In this document: positions 36,482 through 45,015 of the stretch, in pieces | Position numbering within the stretch: the stretch's first letter is position 1 | Layout of the letters: the number at the start of each line of letters is the position of its first letter | Source: DASZCR01 sp035942915 | GTDB taxonomy: Bacteria; Acidobacteriota; Blastocatellia; Pyrinomonadales; Pyrinomonadaceae | NCBI GenBank assembly: GCA_035942915.1 | Contig: DASZCR010000016.1 | Span: 1-53,217 of the forward strand | DNA: 53,217 nucleotides | Reading direction: 5' to 3' | Notes under the pieces: model-generated | What the model was told of the DNA's origin: nothing | Database searches by the model: none | The model's input: only the letters and a program-made list of their open reading frames with translations | Made by a program: the position numbers and the translations under genes

Positions 36482-37051
36482 TTAAAGCCCTTTTTGTTGC
36501 AGCACGGTCTGCAATTTACGCAGGCAGCGCGCACGCGTCGGCCCGATGCTGCCTTCGGACGTGCCCAGACGCGCGGCAATCTCGGAGTAGGGGACGGGGT
36601 CTGTGCTGTAGAAGAGGATGGTCAGCAGCGTCCGGCAGCGTTCGTCCAACTCTGCGAGCGAGAGGCGGACGAGGTGCTGCTCTTCGAGTTGACGCATGGC
36701 CTCGTCGGGCAGCAAGGCCGAGTCGGCGAGGTTCGACATCTCGGTCTCCTGCGTCTCGTCGTCTGTGCTGAACGAGCGCGTCGAGCTTTCGCGCCGGATG
36801 AGACGCCACGACTTGCGCTTGGCGGTCGTCACCAGCCACGCCTGCAAACGTTCCGGTTGGGAGATGTTGGAGAGGCTTTCGAGGAGCGTGGCGAACACGT
36901 CCTGAAAGACTTCGGCCGCGCGGTCTTCGTCAAGCCCGGCGCGGCGCGGGATGGCGTAGATGAGACGCTGATAGCGTGCGACGAGCGCCTCCCAAGCGGC
37001 CTCCTCGCCCCGGCGACAGCCCTCTATCAATTCCGCATCGCTCCGTTCCAT
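36482..37051 (-). CDS. RNA polymerase sigma factor, ECF (sigma-70) family
   Basis: A 189-aa sigma factor with region 2 (about 10-80: ALVARYQRLIYAIPRRAG, then EVFQDVFATLLES and LQAWLVTTAKRKSWRLIR, the -10 binding part) and region 4 (about 125-185: LDERCRTLLTILFYS, YSEIAARLGTSEGSIGPTRARCL, the helix-turn-helix for the -35). GGAG five bases before ATG 37051 is preferred to the ATG at 37084. The neighbour downstream is its likely anti-sigma factor. GSIGPTRARC in region 4 is typical of a broad ECF group found with zinc anti-sigma factors. Its targets are not visible. Confidence 0.9.
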   Translation of the reverse strand: MERSDAELIEGCRRGEEAAWEALVARYQRLIYAIPRRAGLDEDRAAEVFQDVFATLLESLSNISQPERLQAWLVTTAKRKSWRLIRRESSTRSFSTDDETQETEMSNLADSALLPDEAMRQLEEQHLVRLSLAELDERCRTLLTILFYSTDPVPYSEIAARLGTSEGSIGPTRARCLRKLQTVLQQKGL

Positions 37052-37236
37052 CTGGTCTCCGTCGCCCGCGCGCTCGTGGCTCAAGATGCGCCGACAGCAT
37101 AGGCTGGCATTTCGCGCTTTGTCTAGCCGACAACTTCCGCCGCTGCGCGTTCGTGTTAATATCCGTGCGCACGCAAAATCAACCTCGCAACCTAATTCGC
37201 CTTAACGTTCACCCGACGGACAAGGAGTAGTGACGC

Positions 37237-37716
37237 ATGAGAAAAATCGTATCCGCGATGATGCTGCTGGCCGCGCTCTCGCTTGTTTCGCTTTCGACGA
37301 GCGCGCAATCGGACAAAGATATTCTGTCGTTCAGGGACATGGCCGGAGTCTCAGGCCCTTTTCGTGGGCCGACCAATGCTATTCGCGGGATTCCGGGCGG
37401 CGGCGCAAACTGGATTATCGACGAGGGGCGCGGCGAACTTCGACGCGACGGAAGGTTGAGAATACGCGTCCGAGGGCTGGTGCTCGAATCGACGGGCGCG
37501 AACCCGTCGGCGACGTTTAAGGGCGCTGTCAGTTGCCAGACCATCGACGCGACGGGCGCACCCGCCGTCACCAACGTCTTCACAGAGGAGTTTCCGGCCT
37601 CGACCACCGGCGATTCAGACATTGACGCCGTCGTGACGCTGCCCGCGCGCTGCTTCGCGCCGATTATCTTCGTCACCAATGCGGCCGGGCGCTGGTTCGC
37701 CGTCACAGGCTACTAA
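37237..37716 (+). CDS. small exported protein, unknown
   Basis: A 159-aa protein with signal peptide (1-23, ending STSAQ). The mature part has a Gly/Arg-rich segment (RGIPGGGANWIIDEGRGELR, about 48-67) followed by beta-type sequence with two Cys (about C99 and C136) that could form a disulfide. I do not recognise a domain. AAGGAG at 37223-37228 precedes the ATG. Divergent from the ECF sigma gene and followed by a strong hairpin, so it is probably a monocistronic transcript. Confidence 0.72.
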   Translation: MRKIVSAMMLLAALSLVSLSTSAQSDKDILSFRDMAGVSGPFRGPTNAIRGIPGGGANWIIDEGRGELRRDGRLRIRVRGLVLESTGANPSATFKGAVSCQTIDATGAPAVTNVFTEEFPASTTGDSDIDAVVTLPARCFAPIIFVTNAAGRWFAVTGY

Positions 37717-37756
37717 ACCGGAGCGAGACCCGACTGTCGCGGCAGGAACGAATCCT

Positions 37757-37796
37757 CCTCCGCCCGTCTCTTTAATAATGAAAGAACGGGCGGAGG
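37757..37796 (+). terminator. hairpin after the small exported protein gene
   Basis: CCTCCGCCCGT (37757-37767) pairs exactly with ACGGGCGGAGG (37786-37796), extended by TCTTT/AAAGA (37769-37773/37781-37785), loop of seven. A weak ATTTG follows, so it is a likely, not perfect, terminator. Confidence 0.65.
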
Positions 37797-37868
37797 ATTT
37801 GTCTCTGCCGCTACGAGATTGCGAGCGCGCGTGTTATAACTCCGGAAAAAAAGAGGAGCCAGAGAAGG

Positions 37869-38717
37869 ATGCGTTGGAGGGACAGGCGTCAGAGCGGCAA
37901 CGTGGAAGACCGTCGCGGGATGTCGCGCGGGGGGATGGCCGTCGGCGGTGGACTCGGCGCGGTCGTGCTCGCCGTGCTGGCCTTGCTCTTCGGCGGCGAC
38001 CCGCGACAAGTGCTCGAACAGGGGACGAGCCAGCCGGGCGGAGCGTCGCAGCAGCAGCGGCCGACGAACCCGGAGGAGGACGAACTGACGCAGTTCGTCA
38101 AGGTCGTTTTGGCCGAGACGGAAGACGTGTGGAACGAGCAGTTCAGACGTGCGGGCGAGCAGTATCGTGAACCGCGCCTCGTCCTCTTTACAGACCAGGT
38201 GGAGTCGGCCTGCGGCGTCGCCGGGTCGGCCATCGGCCCCTTCTATTGCTCCGGCGACGAGCGCGTCTACATCGACCTCTCTTTCTACCGCGAGTTGCGT
38301 TCGCGCTTTCAAGCGCCGGGCGATTTCGCGCAGGCTTACGTCATCGCGCACGAGGTCGGCCATCACGTCCAACACCTGCTCGGCACGTCCGACCGTGTGC
38401 ACCAGATGCAGCAGCGGATGAGCGAGCGAGAGGCCAACCAACTCTCCGTCAGGCTCGAACTACAGGCGGACTTCTACGCGGGCGTCTGGGCGCACTACGC
38501 GCAGCGACGCGGGCTGCTCGAACCGGGCGACATCGAAGAGGCTCTGAACGCGGCGACGGCCATCGGCGACGACCGACTCCAGCAGCAGGGTCAGGGCTAC
38601 GTCGTGCCGGACTCCTTCACGCACGGCACTTCGGCGCAGCGCGTCCGCTGGTTCCGGCGCGGTTTGGAGACGGGCGACATCCGACAGGGCGACACCTTCA
38701 GCGCACGCAGCCTCTAA
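37869..38717 (+). CDS. YpfJ-type neutral zinc metallopeptidase
   Basis: A 282-aa member of the YpfJ/KPN_02809 family. Short cytoplasmic start MRWRDRRQSGNVEDRRG, then a helix (about 23-42). The linker is Gln-rich. The catalytic HEVGHH (His161, Glu162, His165) and a second acidic motif LELQADFYAGVWAHY (about 195-209) indicate the zinc site. CGVAGSAIGPFYC (about 117-129) has two Cys near the active site. Conserved family end: TSAQRVRWFRRGLETGD. The substrate is unknown; family members are predicted membrane-bound proteases. Start ATG 37869, preceded by AGAGAAGG. Followed by a hairpin. Confidence 0.9.
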   Translation: MRWRDRRQSGNVEDRRGMSRGGMAVGGGLGAVVLAVLALLFGGDPRQVLEQGTSQPGGASQQQRPTNPEEDELTQFVKVVLAETEDVWNEQFRRAGEQYREPRLVLFTDQVESACGVAGSAIGPFYCSGDERVYIDLSFYRELRSRFQAPGDFAQAYVIAHEVGHHVQHLLGTSDRVHQMQQRMSEREANQLSVRLELQADFYAGVWAHYAQRRGLLEPGDIEEALNAATAIGDDRLQQQGQGYVVPDSFTHGTSAQRVRWFRRGLETGDIRQGDTFSARSL

Positions 38718-38750
38718 AGCAAGAACCTCTCAACAATTATCATGCTCGCT

Positions 38751-38786
38751 GTCTCCCGCGTGAAAATAGAATTTCACGCGGGAGAC
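38751..38786 (+). terminator. perfect hairpin after the metallopeptidase gene
   Basis: GTCTCCCGCGTGAAA (38751-38765) pairs with TTTCACGCGGGAGAC (38772-38786), 15 bp and loop of six. There is no following U run; it is a stable transcript end or Rho-dependent stop about 33 bases after the coding region. Confidence 0.62.
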
Positions 38787-38934
38787 GCCAAAAACCCGCG
38801 CCGGAGGGGGGCTTGCAAACGCGCGCGCCGTCTCGCTCATCAAATAGGTGTGGTTTTAAGCTTTGCCCGCCGCGACGCGACAGTTCGACGGGCGAATAAT
38901 TGATAAAAGCGATATCGGGGGTGTAAGTCGAATT

Positions 38935-40467
38935 ATGAGTAATTTCGTTTCACAGAGCAGAGAGCGCGCCGCGCGTCTGGCGCGCGTGTGGCTGGCCGTC
39001 GCCGTCGTCCTCGTCGTCGGCGCGTGCCAGAAGGGCAGCACGGCCGCGTCGGTTCCCGCCCCGTCGGCGGACGCCAACGCCTCCGCGCCGGTCGCGGCGA
39101 CGGCGCAGAACTCTTATGCCGACGTGGTGAGCCGCGTCGCACCGGCCGTCGTCACCATTCGCGCCGAAAAGCGCGTCAGAGCCAGCCAGCAGTTTCCTTT
39201 CGCCGATGACCCGTTCTTCCGAGACTTCTTCGGACAGGGACGACGCACGCCCAGAGGGCAGGAAGACGAAGCGCCGCAGGAGCGTCTCCAACGCGGGACA
39301 GGCTCCGGCGTCATCGTCAGCCCTGACGGCTACATTCTGACGAATCATCACGTCATCGACGGCGCTGAAAACATCCGCGTCGAACTCGGCGACAACCGCA
39401 CGCTCGACGCCAAGGTGGTCGGCACAGACCAGCCGAGCGACCTCGCCGTTCTGAAAATCGAAGGCGGCACGCTGCCCTACATGCAGTTGGGCGACTCCGA
39501 CCGCGTCCGCGTCGGAGATGTCGTGCTCGCCATCGGCAATCCGCTCGATGTCGGTCAGACCGTGACGATGGGCATCATCTCGGCCAAGGGGCGTCAGACG
39601 GGGCCGGGCAGCGGCAACTTCGAGGACTTCCTACAGACGGATGCTCCCATCAATCGCGGCAACTCCGGCGGCGCGCTCGTCAGCACCTCCGGCGAACTCA
39701 TCGGCATCAACTCGCAGATTCTCTCTTCGACGGGGATGTCCATCGGCATCGGCTTCGCCATTCCGTCGAACATGGCGAAGAGCGTCATGGAGCAGTTGGT
39801 CAAGACGGGCAAGGTGCGTCGCGGCCAACTCGGCATCATCGTCCAGAAGGTGACGAGCGACTTGGCGGCGAGCCTCGGCATGCAGGAGCCGCGCGGCGTG
39901 ATTGTCAGTCAGGTGCAGGCGGGCAAAGCGGCCGAGCGCGCTGGACTCAAAGTCGGCGACGTGGTGACGGCCATTAACGGCCAGCGCGTCGATGACCCGA
40001 ACACCTTCCGCAACCGCGTCGCGGCGACCGCGCCCGGCACGGAAGTTTCGCTCACGGTCTTGCGCGACGAACGTGAACAGCAGTTGCGCGCCACGCTCGG
40101 CGAGTTCATGCCGGAGACGGCCGATGCCAACGGCGGAGACGGGCAGGGTAACGCAGACGCAGCGCGTCGCGGCGGCACTGGACGTCTCGGCCTGACGCTC
40201 GAACCGCTGACGCCGGAACTGGCGGCGCGCCTGAGAATCGAGAGCAACGTGCAGGGGCTTGCCGTCACCGACGTTGACCCGTCCGGCCCGGCAGCCAACG
40301 CGGGCATCCGCGAGGGCGACGTGATTGTCGAGGTCAACCGTCAGCCGGTGCGCTCGGTCGCAGACATCACGGCGGCGCTCAATCGCACGACGGGTCGCCC
40401 CCTCCTTCTCCTCGTCCACAGTCGCGGCACGAGCGGCTTCGTCACCGTCCGTCCGCGTCAGCAGTAA
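38935..40467 (+). CDS. HtrA/DegP-like serine protease with two PDZ domains
   Basis: A 510-aa periplasmic quality-control protease. A signal or anchor (about 16-36) ends VVGAC, a possible lipobox. The trypsin-like domain has the triad His139 (TNHHVID), Asp169 (SDLAVLKI) and Ser244 (GNSGGALV). Two PDZ domains (about 300-395 and 415-500) follow, each starting with the carboxylate-binding turn (RGQLGIIV and GRLGLTLEPL) and ending in RAGLKVGDVVTAINGQRV- and NAGIREGDVIVEVNRQPV-type loops. It degrades or refolds misfolded envelope proteins. ATG 38935 is preferred over an upstream reading from 38863. A hairpin lies 33 bases after the stop. I leave the symbol empty because degP, degQ and degS cannot be told apart here. 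Confidence 0.92.
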   Translation: MSNFVSQSRERAARLARVWLAVAVVLVVGACQKGSTAASVPAPSADANASAPVAATAQNSYADVVSRVAPAVVTIRAEKRVRASQQFPFADDPFFRDFFGQGRRTPRGQEDEAPQERLQRGTGSGVIVSPDGYILTNHHVIDGAENIRVELGDNRTLDAKVVGTDQPSDLAVLKIEGGTLPYMQLGDSDRVRVGDVVLAIGNPLDVGQTVTMGIISAKGRQTGPGSGNFEDFLQTDAPINRGNSGGALVSTSGELIGINSQILSSTGMSIGIGFAIPSNMAKSVMEQLVKTGKVRRGQLGIIVQKVTSDLAASLGMQEPRGVIVSQVQAGKAAERAGLKVGDVVTAINGQRVDDPNTFRNRVAATAPGTEVSLTVLRDEREQQLRATLGEFMPETADANGGDGQGNADAARRGGTGRLGLTLEPLTPELAARLRIESNVQGLAVTDVDPSGPAANAGIREGDVIVEVNRQPVRSVADITAALNRTTGRPLLLLVHSRGTSGFVTVRPRQQ

Positions 40468-40499
40468 ACGGCGCGCCAAAGTTCGCGCGCAAGCTACAG

Positions 40500-40530
40500 C
40501 CCCGCGTCCGTCGTGCAAACGGGCGCGGGG
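40500..40530 (+). terminator. hairpin after the HtrA-like gene
   Basis: CCCCGCGTCCGT (40500-40511) pairs with ACGGGCGCGGGG (40519-40530), 12 bp with one G-U and loop of seven. A short TTGCT follows. Confidence 0.65.
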
Positions 40531-40531
40531 T

Positions 40532-40540
40532 TGCTATAAT
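40532..40540 (+). promoter_or_regulatory. extended -10 promoter
   Basis: TGCTATAAT: a perfect TATAAT with the TGN extension, which can work without a -35 box (none is visible). It lies 95 bases before the gene at 40636 and directly behind the hairpin of the upstream gene. Confidence 0.5.
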
Positions 40541-40635
40541 GCCGCCCGCCGGTTCTCCCCGCGCCGTAGAGGCTTCTTTCAGAATCATGGCGGCCATCAC
40601 GATTCAGGGTCGCCTCTTTCATTTTTCATTTGAAC

Positions 40636-41424
40636 ATGACGACCTCAAGAAAACTGTCCGCACTGATAACCGCTCTCGCCCTGTGTCTCTTGTTCGCGCA
40701 GGCCGACGCTTTCGCACAACAGAGCAACACCGCGCCGCAAGCCACTGCCGCGCCGTCGCCGCAGACAAGTGACGCGTCTACGTTGACGCCGTCCGAGGCG
40801 CAACTGGTACGCGCCTCCCGGCAGACCATTCTTTCGACCGGCATCAGCGAGCCATACTTCGACGCGCACTTCAAACTGGCGCAGGTCTTCGACTCAATCA
40901 GCGACCGCCGCGTCGTCTGGCGCTTCACGACCGGCGAGCACGAGGCCACGCTCATCGATTCCATAGGCTTCTACACGGACGCGCGCGGCCGTCGCGTCTA
41001 CACGCACACGGTCGGGCAGACGCTCGTCTCGGCGCACGACATCCGTCGCACCATCACGCGACGGCAGGCCGAACGCATCATGAAGTCTTGCATCGGAGAG
41101 TTCGAGAGCGGCGGCGTGGTCTATCAGGCGACGGGGCGACCGCCGCGCGCCGCGCTCGTCTTCACGGCGCTTTCTCTGCCGCCACCCGAAACGCCGCCCG
41201 CCACGAAGAGCGCTACGCCCGCGCCCGCCTCGCCATCAGCATCGTCCGCTCCCGCCGCCGGGTCGTCGGCGCAGATGGACATCGTCAAACCGGGCGGGAA
41301 GAAGAAGCCGTTTCTGTTGACGGGCGGCGTCAACCTCGAAACGGGGCGTTGCACGAAAGGTCTGGCGCAGGTCGGCAGCCCCTTGCCGCCGCGACCCGAA
41401 AGACCCGCGCGCACACGTCAGTAA
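40636..41424 (+). CDS. exported protein, unknown
   Basis: A 262-aa protein with signal peptide (1-28, ending DAFAQQ), a Gln/Thr/Ala/Pro stretch (about 29-52), a compact domain (about 53-185) and a Pro/Ala/Ser-rich linker before a basic end with GGKKKPFLLTGGVNLETG. The central part, including FDAHFKLAQVFDSISDRRVVWRF (in part), RRVYTHTVGQTLVSAHDI and QAERIMKSCIGEF, resembles a small alpha/beta domain of unknown type. Two Cys (one near residue 153 and one near 243) may pair. ATG 40636 is chosen; the reading frame allows TTG at 40630. It has its own candidate promoter. Confidence 0.72.
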   Translation: MTTSRKLSALITALALCLLFAQADAFAQQSNTAPQATAAPSPQTSDASTLTPSEAQLVRASRQTILSTGISEPYFDAHFKLAQVFDSISDRRVVWRFTTGEHEATLIDSIGFYTDARGRRVYTHTVGQTLVSAHDIRRTITRRQAERIMKSCIGEFESGGVVYQATGRPPRAALVFTALSLPPPETPPATKSATPAPASPSASSAPAAGSSAQMDIVKPGGKKKPFLLTGGVNLETGRCTKGLAQVGSPLPPRPERPARTRQ

Positions 41425-41809
41425 CCGAGCCAACCTGTAAAAAAATACGGCGACCCTACCGCCCGGATATTGCCATTCGGGGGCACTTGGTCTACTATCA
41501 GTCGCCGTAAATCGACGGAAACCCGCTGAAGGCGCGATTCAACTCGTAGCCCGTCCAGGGCAGATGCCAACGGCAAACCCGTTTCACGAAATTACCGCAC
41601 GAAGGGTGCACGAAGAAGAGCAGTTCTTCTTGCCGGTCATTCCTTAAATTTCGCTTTTGATTTCTACAGATGTCACACCACGTCTCGGCTTGTTAGCGAG
41701 TCAGTGAAACGCGGGGGGCTATCCGCGATTTTTGCCCCCGGCGCTGGCCGTGTCTTTGAAGTGTGACCGAAAGCCCACTAAACCCGATTCCACACGAGGA
41801 GAACCTTCA
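41425..41809 (+). other. long leader region before the lamin-tail protein gene
   Basis: No gene seen. Contains a 9-bp inverted repeat TACGGCGAC (41446-41454) / GTCGCCGTA (41501-41509), a 7-bp hairpin AAGAAGA/TCTTCTT near 41612-41630, and the two alternative stems at 41710-41740 listed separately. The tract between about 41650 and 41700 is AT-richer. I do not match it to a known riboswitch. Confidence 0.45.
41710..41740 (+). promoter_or_regulatory. possible attenuator: two mutually exclusive stems
   Basis: CGCGG (41710-41714) can pair with CCGCG (41723-41727), followed by ATTTTTG, a short terminator. The same G run, CGGGGG (41712-41717), can instead pair with CCCCCG (41735-41740) and destroy it. 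This lies 70 bases before the start of the lamin-tail gene. The terminator stem is only five bp, so the claim is tentative. Confidence 0.35.
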
Positions 41810-44800
41810 ATGAGAAGTAGCAATCCCCTCGCTCGGTCGCTCGCAGCTTTGACGCGGACATCTCCGGGGCTGCGAAGACCGAAGCGACCCACCAGATTTG
41901 ACGAAACTCTCAGGCTCTTGACACGCTCGGCGCTCTGCTTGATGCTGCTGGCCGGACAAAGCCTGTTCACTTTCAGCAATCTTTCGGTGCGCGCGCAGAT
42001 TGCGCCCGCGCCCGTTCCAGTCGAAGGTTCTCAGCCTTTGTCTGTCCCCACGTCGAGAGTCGCGGGCGAGCGCGTCATGCGTTCGGTCGTCAACGTCAGA
42101 GAACTGGTCTCGCAAGAGGCGCGGCGCACGGTGCGCAACCGCGTCACAGCCTTTCAGGAGATTCCCGCTCCGATGTCGATTCAGGAGCAGGACACGGCGG
42201 GCGTTGCCAGCGTCGGCGGCGGCGACAGCGTTCCCACGCCGTCCATGAACGGCGGCGACACCATCCCCGGCCCGGCCGTCCCCTCGCCCAGTCCTTCGAC
42301 CAGCTTTCAGGGTGAGTTCGACGAGGCCAAAGGCGGCGGCCCTTCGGGGACGTTCACCATCCCGCCCGACACGACCGGCGCGGTCGGCATCGACAAAGTC
42401 GTCACGCACGTCAACAACAACTACGTCGTCCACGACAAGACGACGGGCGCGCGCCTGAGCGTCGTCTCGATTGATGCCTTCTGGGCTTCGACCGGCGCGA
42501 CTGGCGTCTTCGACCCGCGCGTGCTCTACGACCGCTACAACAACCGCTGGCTCGTCGCCGCCGTCTCGAACGCGCAGACCGCCAACTCCTCCGTGCTCGT
42601 CGGCATCTCGAACACTTCCGACCCGCAAGGCACCTACACGCTCTTCCGCTTCATCGTCGGTTGTGCGGCGGGCGCGGCCGGTTGCAATGCCGGCGGCGAG
42701 TGGGCTGACTTCCCCATGCTCGGCTTCAACAAGAACTGGGTGGCCGTGACGTGGAACCATTTCACCAGCAACACCAACGCCTTCATTGCCGGTCGCGGCG
42801 TCCTCATGGACTATCCGCAACTGCGCTCAGGCGTCAACAATTCTTTCACCTTCAGCGTCTCAGGTGCTACGGCCGGCTCGTTCTGCCTGCACCCGGCGAC
42901 GACCTACTCGCCGACGGAGAACGTGCTCTACTTCGTCGCCCACGTCAGCAGCGGCGGCGCAACCTACAGGGTCTTCAACATCACGGGCGCACCTCCGACC
43001 GCCCCGACGCTCGGCGCAACAGGCGTCCTGACGCGACCGGGCGGCGGGTGGACACAGCCCGGCGCTGACACATTGCCGCAGACCTGCGTCGGTGTGCCGG
43101 GCACGACCTGCCCGACCACCTTACGCCGCATCGACTCCGGCGACGCCTTCATCCGCTCCAACGTCGTCTTCCGCAACGGGCGGCTCTGGTACGGGCAGAC
43201 CATCGGTCTCCCGGCCGGACGCACCGCTACGACCATCGACCGCACGGCCGCACAGTGGACGGCGGTGACCGCCACGACCGGCGCATTCTTCGACGGCGGA
43301 CGCGTTGACGACGCGACCGCGACGGCCACGAACGGAGGCTCCTGGTATGCCTATCCGTCCGTCGCCGTCAACGATAACGACGACATGATTGTCGGTTACT
43401 CGGAGTTCGAGTCTGACGACTTCGCCGACGCCGGTTACTCTGTGCGCCTCGGCACAGACCCGGCCGGCACGACGCGCGACCCCGTCATCTACAAAGAGGG
43501 CGAGGACTACTACTCGAAGGCCTTTAGCGGCACGAGGAACAGGTGGGGTGATTACAGCCATTCGGTTATTGACCCCGTTAACGACCGCGACCTGTGGACG
43601 CTTCAGGAGTACGCCGGTACGCGTACCGTCCCGAACGCCAACACGACAACCAACAACAGCCGTTGGGGAACGTGGTGGGCGAAAGTCACCGCTCCGGCCG
43701 GTCTCGGCGACCTGCTCATCAGCGAGTTCCGCGTGCGCGGGCCGAACGGCGCGAACGATGAGTTCATCGAAATCTACAACAACACAGGCGCGTCCCACAC
43801 CGTCAACACCATCGACGGCTCGGCCGGATACGCCGTCGCCGCGCAGGACAACGTCATCCGCTGCACCATCCCGAACGGCACGGTGATTCCGGCGGGCGGC
43901 CATTACCTCTGCGTCAACTCGGTCGGCTACTCGCTCGCCGCTTATCCGGCAGGCAACGGCACGACCGCCACAGGTGATGCCACCTACACGACAGACATTC
44001 CAGACAACAACGGCGTGGCGATTTTCCGTTCCGCTACCACGCTCGACGCGACCACTCGCATCGACTCGGTCGGTTTCACCACGACGCCGCCTTCCGCCTA
44101 TGTCGAGGGCACGGGCCTTCCGACACTGACGCCGTTCTCGATTGACCACTCCTTCTACCGCGACCTCTGCGGCAAGGGCGGTTCAATCACCACTCTGGGG
44201 CCGTGCCCGATGCTCGGTCTGCCGAAGGACACGGACGACAACGCTGCGGACTTCATCTTCGTCGATACCAACGGCACTTCGGCCGGTGCGGGTCAACGTC
44301 TCGGAGCGCCGGGGCCGGAGAATCTCTCCTCGCCCATCCAGCGCAACAGTTCGTTCGGCGCGTTCTCGGTTGACTCGACCGTCTCGGCCGCTTCGCCGCC
44401 CAACCGCGTGCGCGACACCACGTCCGACCCGGCCAACAACTCGACGTTCGGCACGCTCGACATCCGTCGTCGCTACACGAACAACACGGGTGCGCCGGTC
44501 ACGCGCCTGCGCTTCCGCATCATCGACATCACGACGTTCCCCGCGCCTTCCGGCTTCGCCGACATGCGCGCAAGAACTTCGACGCCGGTGGTCGTCAGCG
44601 GCATCAACGACCCGGCGACCTGCCCCGGCGGGGTCACGCCCTGCACCATCACGATTGAGGGCACGACGCTCGAAGAGCCGCCCTCTCAACCCAACGGTGG
44701 CGCGTTCAACTCAACGCTCTCGGCCGGAACCATCACGCTGGCGAATCCGCTCGCGGCCGGTCAGAGCATCAGCGTCCGCTTCCTGTTGGGACTCCAGCAG

Positions 44801-44845
44801 ACGGGCACCTTCAAGTTCTTCATCAACCTTGAGGCGCTGCCCTAG
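41810..44845 (+). CDS. large exported lamin-tail-domain protein
   Basis: A 1,011-aa exported protein. The N-terminus has a long basic start and hydrophobic signal (about 30-62, ending SVRAQ). The first part (about 150-610) consists of beta-rich segments with aromatic/Asp/Gly patterns, including PPDTTGAVGIDKVVTHVNN, which recur in adhesion- or S-layer-type proteins. A lamin-tail domain (LTD, about 630-730) is recognised by LLISEFRVRGPNGANDEFIE, then IYNNTG and GGHYLCVNSVGY. Residues about 850-1,011 are a further beta domain. LTD proteins are secreted and often associate with nucleases or the cell surface. ATG 41810 has GAGGAGAA before it; a longer reading from 41732 is less likely. A strong terminator follows. 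Confidence 0.85.
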   Translation: MRSSNPLARSLAALTRTSPGLRRPKRPTRFDETLRLLTRSALCLMLLAGQSLFTFSNLSVRAQIAPAPVPVEGSQPLSVPTSRVAGERVMRSVVNVRELVSQEARRTVRNRVTAFQEIPAPMSIQEQDTAGVASVGGGDSVPTPSMNGGDTIPGPAVPSPSPSTSFQGEFDEAKGGGPSGTFTIPPDTTGAVGIDKVVTHVNNNYVVHDKTTGARLSVVSIDAFWASTGATGVFDPRVLYDRYNNRWLVAAVSNAQTANSSVLVGISNTSDPQGTYTLFRFIVGCAAGAAGCNAGGEWADFPMLGFNKNWVAVTWNHFTSNTNAFIAGRGVLMDYPQLRSGVNNSFTFSVSGATAGSFCLHPATTYSPTENVLYFVAHVSSGGATYRVFNITGAPPTAPTLGATGVLTRPGGGWTQPGADTLPQTCVGVPGTTCPTTLRRIDSGDAFIRSNVVFRNGRLWYGQTIGLPAGRTATTIDRTAAQWTAVTATTGAFFDGGRVDDATATATNGGSWYAYPSVAVNDNDDMIVGYSEFESDDFADAGYSVRLGTDPAGTTRDPVIYKEGEDYYSKAFSGTRNRWGDYSHSVIDPVNDRDLWTLQEYAGTRTVPNANTTTNNSRWGTWWAKVTAPAGLGDLLISEFRVRGPNGANDEFIEIYNNTGASHTVNTIDGSAGYAVAAQDNVIRCTIPNGTVIPAGGHYLCVNSVGYSLAAYPAGNGTTATGDATYTTDIPDNNGVAIFRSATTLDATTRIDSVGFTTTPPSAYVEGTGLPTLTPFSIDHSFYRDLCGKGGSITTLGPCPMLGLPKDTDDNAADFIFVDTNGTSAGAGQRLGAPGPENLSSPIQRNSSFGAFSVDSTVSAASPPNRVRDTTSDPANNSTFGTLDIRRRYTNNTGAPVTRLRFRIIDITTFPAPSGFADMRARTSTPVVVSGINDPATCPGGVTPCTITIEGTTLEEPPSQPNGGAFNSTLSAGTITLANPLAAGQSISVRFLLGLQQTGTFKFFINLEALP

Positions 44846-44898
44846 TCAGGGCTGTCCGTCTCGGCGCGAGCCGAAGAACTTCACAATCAACCAACACC

Positions 44899-44937
44899 GA
44901 GCGCACCCGATTCGTACAGAATCGGGTGCGCTCTTTT
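44899..44937 (+). terminator. strong intrinsic terminator
   Basis: GAGCGCACCCGATTC (44899-44913) pairs perfectly with GAATCGGGTGCGCTC (44919-44933), 15 bp with a five-base loop, followed by TTTT. It ends the lamin-tail gene and isolates the sigma operon downstream. Confidence 0.9.
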
Positions 44938-45015
44938 GTCTGACGAAATCGGCTGACGAATTTTTTTTGTAACTTTCACCGCGCTCGACTGTTTTATGAG
45001 ACGTACAGCGTTTGT

